The notes under the pieces were generated by a model. It was not told the DNA's origin, ran no database searches, and was given only the letters and a program-made list of their open reading frames with translations. This document shows positions 4,721 to 5,885 of a DNA stretch of 5,885 nucleotides, piece after piece. The stretch is from Nodosilinea sp. BSH.14 (lineage in GTDB: Bacteria > Cyanobacteriota > Cyanobacteriia > Phormidesmidales > Phormidesmidaceae). Location of the stretch: positions 1-5,885 of the forward strand of contig JALQST010000217.1 of the NCBI GenBank assembly GCA_023264315.1. Direction: 5' to 3'. Numbering within the stretch: position 1 is the first letter of the stretch; each line of letters opens with the position of its first letter. The translations under genes were made by a program, and so were the position numbers.

Positions 4721-5885
4721 GTGCTGTACCTAGCAGAAGTCCAGAAAAAGACCGGATTTATTGGCAGCGGCAAGCCTGAGTTCAAGCTGTTAGCGTGCCA
4801 GCGCAATGAGTGCAGTTGGAGTGCTGTCACCGGAGAAGAAACCCTGGCCGCGCCGGACGATGCCTCCTACAACGCGGGAGCCTTGGTGATGGTGGAGGTG
4901 AGCGGTAGCCGCCAGATTCAGCGCCACTACGAAGCTGGACGCACCCTCACGAATATTTTGCAAACCTTTTCTAACCTGAGTAAAAAGTCGAAGACCCAGG
5001 AGGAAGAGATTGAGCAGTGGAAGCAGTCCCTCACCTTTCAAAGCCAAGAACTCAACCGACGGGAGATGGAGATTGAGGCCCGCCAGGAACAGCTAGAGCA
5101 GGCGGAGGCCGACCTCGAAAAGCTGGAAGCCCAGCGTCAAGAATTGGAAACCCTACGCCAAACCCTAGCCCAGCAGAAGGAGAAAGTAGAGCGCCAAAGC
5201 CGCGATTTGGAGGGCGCTTGGGCGCATCTAAACGGCGAAATGCGGCAATTTGAGGGAAAAAAATCCGAAGCCAGCTCAGCGGCGGGGCTCGATCAGGCCC
5301 AGGTGGATCAAATCCAAGCGGTGTTGAATCGCTTCACTGAGGCGGTGATGCCCATGGAGGAACTGCGGGATCCCTTGGTCAACGCCACCAACGGCCTCAA
5401 CTATCACCAAAGCCTCCTGAGTGATTATCGTCAGGCCCTCGAAAACCAGCGACAGAGTCTTGATCGGCAGCAGCAAGATATCGATCAGCAGCGTATAGAA
5501 CTAGCCCAGCGGTGGGCCGACTGGCGTCAGGCGGAGGCAGCTCTGAATAGCCAGCGGGAAGACCTCAAACTGCGCCAGCAAACCCTAAAGCACAAGCAAG
5601 ATCAGGTACAGCAGCTTTCCCAAACGCTGCAACGCCAGGGCAATTTGCACCAGCAGCTTTACGATCTGCTGAACACCAGCGACAAGGTGCGCCTCAGCAA
5701 AAAGGTGGATGTGTCGGCCCTGGAAGCCATGCCCCTAGAGGATTTGGCTACCCTGGTGAGCGACCTAGAAAAGGACATGGAGAAGGTATCTCGGTTTGTG
5801 TCCGATCAGGAAGAGGAGTTGACCCTCGAACGTCAGTCCATTGAGGAAATCAAGGCCAAAATGGGGCAGGCCAACGAATTTGATC
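4721..5885 (+). CDS. hmpF: Pilus motility/taxis coiled-coil protein, HmpF-like (5' part; 3' end outside window)
   Basis: The first 388 codons are present and no stop is met. The start is GTG at 4721: an in-frame TAA lies at 4682 and no ATG lies between, and the resulting 'MLYLAEVQKKTGFIG' matches the HmpF N-terminus as I remember it. Residues 1-80 form a small conserved domain ('LLACQRNECSWSAV', 'DDASYNAGALVMVEV', 'QRHYEAGRTLTNIL'). Residues about 84-175 are a strong E/Q/R/K-rich coiled coil. A linker (178-195) and a helical part (198-222) follow, then a second coiled coil (about 225-315) and a helical segment after 329. No membrane segment or signal peptide is seen. In N. punctiforme HmpF is a filament-like protein that moves between cell poles and is needed for type IV pilus motility. 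Divergence from hmpA supports the call. Other coiled-coil proteins could match the helices but not this N-terminal domain. Confidence 0.88.
   Translation, partial: MLYLAEVQKKTGFIGSGKPEFKLLACQRNECSWSAVTGEETLAAPDDASYNAGALVMVEVSGSRQIQRHYEAGRTLTNILQTFSNLSKKSKTQEEEIEQWKQSLTFQSQELNRREMEIEARQEQLEQAEADLEKLEAQRQELETLRQTLAQQKEKVERQSRDLEGAWAHLNGEMRQFEGKKSEASSAAGLDQAQVDQIQAVLNRFTEAVMPMEELRDPLVNATNGLNYHQSLLSDYRQALENQRQSLDRQQQDIDQQRIELAQRWADWRQAEAALNSQREDLKLRQQTLKHKQDQVQQLSQTLQRQGNLHQQLYDLLNTSDKVRLSKKVDVSALEAMPLEDLATLVSDLEKDMEKVSRFVSDQEEELTLERQSIEEIKAKMGQANEFD

Overview
The window carries the control locus of cyanobacterial type IV pilus motility (the Hmp/Pil chemotaxis-like system). I place it in a cyanobacterium with moderately high GC, judged by eye. 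The reasons are a PatA-type response regulator (DUF4388/PATAN plus receiver), a stand-alone CheY, a CheW and a methyl-accepting protein on one strand, with an HmpF-like coiled-coil gene transcribed away from them. From memory this is the order of the hmp locus of Nostoc punctiforme (hmpF divergent from hmpABCDE) and, in part, of slr1041-slr1044 of Synechocystis. The genus cannot be fixed from this sequence.

Layout. Minus strand, read from 4207 down to 1: hmpA-like PatA response regulator (4207-2933); a 322-bp gap with a candidate internal promoter and a 15-bp-period direct repeat; hmpB/pilH-like CheY (from 2610); hmpC/pilI-like CheW (2225-1695); hmpD/pilJ-like chemoreceptor (from 1634, running off the left edge before its signalling domain). 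A CheA (hmpE/pilL) would be expected further left. Plus strand: a 513-bp divergent regulatory region (4208-4720), then an hmpF-like gene from a GTG at 4721 running off the right edge. The two genes cut by the window edges are real and long.

How the genes work together (family knowledge plus inference). The receptor HmpD, adaptor HmpC and off-window CheA would form a signalling array that phosphorylates the receivers HmpB and HmpA. HmpF is a filament-like polar protein needed for pilus activity. The shared upstream region between hmpA and hmpF suggests coordinated control, and each side has a TATACT -10-like box.

The most unusual spot is the hmpB-hmpC junction. The CheY frame does not stop where a CheY of about 121 residues should. 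It continues 113 nt into hmpC in another frame. A perfect 12-bp inverted repeat ends at a G4 run exactly there, and a one-base change would restore a tandem TAG TGA stop. The second oddity is the receptor. It has a TPR-like N-terminus, about 300 residues of acidic low-complexity sequence with repeated NPF motifs, and two closely spaced membrane helices with almost no periplasmic loop. I see no wholly new gene system: the locus is a known type with these local peculiarities. No tRNA, rRNA, CRISPR array or insertion sequence is visible.
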